Assembly (NCBI GenBank): GCA_934555855.1
Contig: CAKTFL010000057.1
Span: forward strand, 1 to 9,336
Length of the DNA: 9,336 bases
Source: an uncultured Sphingomonas sp.
GTDB lineage: Bacteria > Pseudomonadota > Alphaproteobacteria > Sphingomonadales > Sphingomonadaceae
Reading direction: 5' to 3'
The translations under genes were made by a program, and so were the position numbers. Shown here in pieces: positions 6,453-9,336 of the stretch. Position 1 is the stretch's first letter. Every line of letters starts with the position of its first letter. Under the pieces are notes generated by a model, which was given only the letters and a program-made list of their open reading frames with translations, was not told the origin of the DNA and searched no databases.

Positions 6453-7481
6453 ATGAAGCGGAGTGGACAGCCGACCATCAACGACGTGGCGCGCCTGGCG
6501 GGCGTGTCCAAGAAGACGGTCAGCCGCGTCATCAACCGCTCGCCGCTGCTGAACGGGGACACGCGCGCCAAGGTGGAGGCGGTGATCGGCGAGATCGGTT
6601 ACATCCCCAATCCCCAGGCCCGCGCGCTGGCGCTGCGGCGCAATTTCCTGATCGGCCTGGTTCACGACAATCCCAACGCCCAGACGGTGATGAACGTTCA
6701 GCAGGGAATGCTGGAAGGGCTGAACGGCACCGAGTTCGAGATGGTGGTGCGCCCGCTCGACCGCGGCTCGGCAACGATGCTGGAGGATCTGCGCCATTTC
6801 CTGGAGCGTCAGCGCCTGTTCGGCGTGCTGCTGATGCCGCCGATCAGCGAGAATGACAGCATCGCGGCGCTCTGTCGGGAGATCGGCTGTCGTTATGTCC
6901 GCATGGGCTCGGCGACGCTGGACGCGCCGGAACAGATGGTCGCCTCCAACGACCGCGAAGCGGTGCGGGTCGCGATCGACTATCTACTGGAGCAGGGTCA
7001 TGCCCGCATCGGGCTGATCGCCGGCCCGCACGGCTTCCGATCCGCGCGCGAGCGGCGGCTGGGGTTCGAGGACGCACTGGAGGCGGCCGGGATCGCGCTG
7101 CCGCGCAGCTTCATCGCGGACGGCAATTACACATTCGAATCGGGCCTGATCGCCGCCGAGCGGCTGCTGGACCTGATCCCGCGCCCCACCGCGATCTTTT
7201 CCTCCAACGACGAGATGGCGGCGGGGGTGATCCATGCCGCCCGCCAGCGCGGGCTGGACATTCCGCGCGACCTGTCGGTGGTCGGCTTCGACGACACGCC
7301 GATTGCCGCGCATGTCTGGCCGCCACTGACCACCGTGCGTTGGCCGATCATATCGATGGCCCGGTCCGCGGCCCTGAAGCTTCTGGCGGGGCTTGAAGAG
7401 GAGCCGGATCGGGTGGAAGAGCCGTCCCTGTTCCTGTCGACGCTGATCCGTCGCGGCTCTGTCGCGCCGGCGGCGGTATGA
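6453..7481 (+). CDS. LacI-family transcriptional regulator of uronate genes
   Basis: The 342-residue protein has a standard LacI plan. A DNA-binding helix-turn-helix is at 8-28 (TINDVARLAGVSKKTVSRVIN) and a hinge helix follows at about 53-63 (NPQARALALRR). A periplasmic-binding-protein-like effector domain starts near 64 (NFLIGLVHDNPN), with later motifs HARIGLIAGP, AIFSSNDEMAAGV and LSVVGFDDTPIAAHVWPPLTTV. ATG 6453 puts the helix-turn-helix at the usual distance from the N-terminus. No Shine-Dalgarno lies close before it, which is odd for this locus. It is divergent from uxaA and ends 73 bases before uxaC. It is the natural candidate to bind the two 15-mer operators at 3403-3417 and 7499-7513. 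The inducer is probably a uronate or pathway intermediate; this is inferred from context only. Confidence 0.92.
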   Translation: MKRSGQPTINDVARLAGVSKKTVSRVINRSPLLNGDTRAKVEAVIGEIGYIPNPQARALALRRNFLIGLVHDNPNAQTVMNVQQGMLEGLNGTEFEMVVRPLDRGSATMLEDLRHFLERQRLFGVLLMPPISENDSIAALCREIGCRYVRMGSATLDAPEQMVASNDREAVRVAIDYLLEQGHARIGLIAGPHGFRSARERRLGFEDALEAAGIALPRSFIADGNYTFESGLIAAERLLDLIPRPTAIFSSNDEMAAGVIHAARQRGLDIPRDLSVVGFDDTPIAAHVWPPLTTVRWPIISMARSAALKLLAGLEEEPDRVEEPSLFLSTLIRRGSVAPAAV

Positions 7482-7498
7482 CGGGTTGCGCGCAAATC

Positions 7499-7513
7499 TG
7501 ACACCGGTTACCA
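7499..7513 (+). promoter_or_regulatory. Probable LacI-family operator upstream of uxaC
   Basis: TGACACCGGTTACCA is centred on CCGG (7504-7507) and matches the site at 3403-3417 at 14 of 15 positions. It lies in the lacI-uxaC gap, 41 bases before the uxaC start. A weak promoter pair, TTGCGC (7486-7491) and TACCAG (7509-7514) with 17 bases between, would place the operator across the core promoter. The repeated sequence is firm; assignment to the neighbouring LacI protein is inference. Confidence 0.65.
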
Positions 7514-7540
7514 GAACCCGGCGCACGCCAAGGGCGGCGG

Positions 7541-7548
7541 GGAGGAGG
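7541..7548 (+). promoter_or_regulatory. Strong ribosome-binding site of uxaC
   Basis: GGAGGAGG ends 6 bases before ATG 7555. The in-frame ATG at 7549 directly abuts this sequence and would leave no spacing, so 7555 is the preferred start of the isomerase gene. Confidence 0.75.
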
Positions 7549-7554
7549 ATGATA

Positions 7555-8997
7555 ATGGCAAGGCCGCTGATACTCGATCCCGATCGTCTGTTTCCCGCCG
7601 ACGCGACCACGCGGGCGATCGCCCGCGCCTTGTATGCGGACGTCGCCGGTCTGCCGATCGTCAGCCCCCACGGCCATACCGACCCGCGCTGGTTCGCCGA
7701 CAATGCGAATTGGACCGATGCGACCAGCCTGCTGCTCGCGCCCGATCATTACCTGTACCGGATGCTGTACAGTCAGGGCATGGACCTGGACGCGCTGGCG
7801 ATCCCGGACAGGCGTGGCGTTCCCGCTACCGACCCGCGCGCGGCGTGGCGGCTGTTCGCCGATCACTATCACCTGTTCCGCGGCACGCCGTCGCGCCTGT
7901 GGCTCGACCATGTCTTTGCCGAGGTGTTCGGGATCGACGTGCGCCTGGATGCCACCACCGCGGACCATTATTACGACGCGATCGGCGCGGCGCTCGCGAC
8001 GGAGGCGTTTCGCCCGCGCGCGCTGTTCGACCGCTTCCGGCTCGACTTCCTCGCCACCACGGAAGGTGCACAGGACAGCCTGGAGTCTCATCACGCAATC
8101 CGTCGGTCGGGCTGGGGCGGGCGCGTGGTCACCACCTATCGTCCAGACGGTGTGATCGACGTCGAGCATGAGGCGTTCCGCCCCGCCATGGCGCGCTTTG
8201 CCGAGCTGACGGGCGAGGACGTGTATAGCTGGCAGGGCTATCTTGCCGCGCATCGCAGGCGCCGCGCTGATTTCCGTGCCGCGGGCGCCACCGCGACCGA
8301 TCACGGCCACCCCACCGCGCGCACCGCGAACCTGTCGGGCACCGAGGCGGAGGCGCTGTTCCGCCGCGTCGCCGGCGAGAATTGGACGACCGAGGACGCC
8401 GAGCTGTTCCGCGCGCAGATGCTCACCGAGATGGCGAAGATGAGCGTCGAGGACGGGATGGTCATGCAGATCCACCCCGGCTCCTTCCGCAACCACAATC
8501 ACGGCCTGTTCGCCAGCCATGGCCGTGACAAGGGCGCCGATATCCCGACGCGCACCGACTATGTGTCCGCGCTGAAGCCGATGCTGGACGTGGTCGGCAC
8601 CGAACGCGACCTGACGGTGATCCTCTTCACGCTGGACGAGTCGACCTATGCGCGCGAACTGGCGCCGCTTGCCGGCCATTATCCGTGCCTGCGGCTCGGC
8701 CCTGCCTGGTGGTTTCACGACTCTCCGGAAGGGATGCGCCGGTTCCGCGAGATGACGACGGAAACGGCCGGCTTCTACAACACGGTCGGTTTCAACGACG
8801 ACACCCGCGCTTTCCTGTCCATTCCCGCGCGCCACGACGTCGCGCGCCGGGTCGACTGCGCCTTTCTCGCCCGATTGGTCGCGGAAGGGCGAATCGAGGA
8901 TTGGGAAGCGGCCGACCTCGCCCAGGAGCTGACGAACGGCCTGGTACGCCGCGCCTACAAGCTCGACCAACCCTTATCCGCCTCCAAGGCGGCCTGA
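7555..8997 (+). CDS. uxaC: Uronate (glucuronate/galacturonate) isomerase
   Basis: UxaC converts D-glucuronate to D-fructuronate and D-galacturonate to D-tagaturonate, the entry step of the pathway. The protein has 480 residues from ATG 7555 (E. coli 470). It shows the amidohydrolase-type metal motif PHGH (H39, H41), then LAPDHYLYRML (61-71), the TTEGAQDSLESHH segment (168-180), TYRPDG (194-199), MQIHPGSFRNHN (304-315), GPAWWFHDSPEGM (382-394) and the NDDTRAFLS segment (414-422). The last two correspond to GSGWWFNDQKDGM and LTDSRSFLS of E. coli UxaC. The HPGSFRNHN segment replaces the IGALRNNN form of E. coli, suggesting a divergent UxaC subgroup. The gene follows lacI with an operator-like site in the gap and precedes kduI by 12 bases, probably as one transcript. 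Confidence 0.93.
   Translation: MARPLILDPDRLFPADATTRAIARALYADVAGLPIVSPHGHTDPRWFADNANWTDATSLLLAPDHYLYRMLYSQGMDLDALAIPDRRGVPATDPRAAWRLFADHYHLFRGTPSRLWLDHVFAEVFGIDVRLDATTADHYYDAIGAALATEAFRPRALFDRFRLDFLATTEGAQDSLESHHAIRRSGWGGRVVTTYRPDGVIDVEHEAFRPAMARFAELTGEDVYSWQGYLAAHRRRRADFRAAGATATDHGHPTARTANLSGTEAEALFRRVAGENWTTEDAELFRAQMLTEMAKMSVEDGMVMQIHPGSFRNHNHGLFASHGRDKGADIPTRTDYVSALKPMLDVVGTERDLTVILFTLDESTYARELAPLAGHYPCLRLGPAWWFHDSPEGMRRFREMTTETAGFYNTVGFNDDTRAFLSIPARHDVARRVDCAFLARLVAEGRIEDWEAADLAQELTNGLVRRAYKLDQPLSASKAA
8978..8992 (+). repeat. Short perfect hairpin at the 3' end of uxaC
   Basis: CCGCCT (8978-8983) and AGGCGG (8987-8992) pair perfectly around a CCA loop in the last codons of uxaC, just before its stop and the kduI ribosome-binding site. 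There is no T-tract, so it is not a standard terminator. It could slightly affect coupling or message stability, or be a by-product of GC-rich coding sequence. Confidence 0.3.
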
Positions 8998-9009
8998 CTG
9001 GAGCGTCCC

Positions 9010-9336
9010 ATGTTCGACCGCACCTATTACGCCACGCATCCCGACATGATGGAGTGTGTGTCCAATGACGAGCTGCGCGACCGCTACCTGATCGGCGGGC
9101 TGTTCCGGCCGGGCGAGTGCGTGCTCAACTACACCCATGCCGACCGCTTCGTGATCGGCGGGGTCGAAGTGAGCGAGACGCCGGTGAAGCTGCCCGCCCA
9201 GACCGAGCCCGCTTCTGCGGCGGGCCACCCCTTTCTCGAACGGCGAGAGCTGGCGATCGTCAATGTCGGCGGGGTGGAAGGCACCGTCACCGTCGACGGC
9301 GAGAGCTTCACGCTCGGCAACAAGGACTGCCTGTAC
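9010..9336 (+). CDS. kduI: 5-dehydro-4-deoxy-D-glucuronate isomerase, N-terminal part (cut by window end)
   Basis: KduI converts 5-keto-4-deoxyuronate, released from unsaturated uronates of pectin or similar polymers, into 2,5-diketo-3-deoxygluconate. The first 109 residues are visible, roughly 40% of the usual 278. They align with E. coli Kdu[11 protein letters not shown] (corresponding to HIDRIIVGGI), [14 protein letters not shown] (FLERRELGVINIGG) and [19 protein letters not shown] (GTITVDGQCYEIGHRDALY). The cupin metal histidines would lie beyond the window. ATG 9010 is preceded by GGAG (9000-9003) with 6 bases spacing, and the gene sits 12 bases after uxaC, so cotranscription is likely. 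Its usual partner kduD, a dehydrogenase, may follow outside the window. Confidence 0.93.
   Translation, partial: MFDRTYYATHPDMMECVSNDELRDRYLIGGLFRPGECVLNYTHADRFVIGGVEVSETPVKLPAQTEPASAAGHPFLERRELAIVNVGGVEGTVTVDGESFTLGNKDCLY

Noticed and set aside
4744..6456. Long plus-strand open frame (570 codons) opposite uxaA
   Set aside because: It is antisense to a full-length UxaA with all family motifs. Its translation is rich in Arg, Ala and Gly with no recognisable domain, as expected from GC-rich third-position bias.
7486..7554. Upstream starts of uxaC (first possible codon at 7486, ATG at 7549)
   Set aside because: The 7486 start would translate through the operator, and ATG 7549 abuts the GGAGGAGG without spacing. 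ATG 7555 fits the family start and ribosome-binding distance.
7348..8970. Long minus-strand open frame (540 codons) opposite uxaC
   Set aside because: It is the antisense shadow of uxaC, with low-complexity Arg/Gly/Ala-rich translation and no motif or ribosome-binding support.

Overview
The window is GC-rich, gene-dense alphaproteobacterial DNA. It most resembles a sphingomonad (Sphingomonas or a relative), judged from codon use, protein style and gene content. No rRNA, tRNA, CRISPR array, insertion sequence or phage gene is visible, and no gene-free stretch reaches 300 bases.

Left part (1-1134): the first 46 bases are the 5' end of a leftward gene whose opening residues match the N-terminus of 4-hydroxyphenylpyruvate dioxygenase (tyrosine/homogentisate catabolism). 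It diverges from a MarR-family regulator at 128-598, which is followed after 11 bases by a gamma-carbonic-anhydrase-type hexapeptide-repeat protein. Between the divergent genes lies a perfect 8+8 inverted repeat (65-84). It overlaps a TTGACA-type promoter pointing toward the dioxygenase and looks like the MarR operator.

Central and right part (1198-9336): a hexuronate (glucuronate/galacturonate) utilisation locus. Leftward genes, in order of transcription, are uxaA (altronate dehydratase), uxuB (fructuronate/mannonate oxidoreductase, coupled to uxaA by a GTGA overlap), a 2-keto-4-pentenoate-hydratase-type enzyme, and an ExuT-like hexuronate transporter. Rightward are a LacI-family regulator, uxaC (uronate isomerase) and kduI (5-keto-4-deoxyuronate isomerase, cut by the window end). 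The picture is uptake by the transporter, isomerisation by UxaC, reduction by UxuB, dehydration by UxaA to 2-keto-3-deoxygluconate, and entry of unsaturated-uronate products through KduI.

The main regulatory observation is a near-identical 15-mer, TGACACCGGTT(T/A)CCA, found upstream of uxaC (7499-7513) and, on the minus strand, upstream of the hydratase-transporter pair (3403-3417). It has the CG-centred form of LacI-family operators and probably marks the local regulon of the LacI protein at 6453-7481. I found no similar site in the 110-base divergent uxaA/lacI gap.

I see no wholly new system. The less usual points are the pentenoate-hydratase-type enzyme inside a hexuronate locus, the pairing of UxuB with UxaA without UxuA or UxaB in view, and the uneven placement of the operator.
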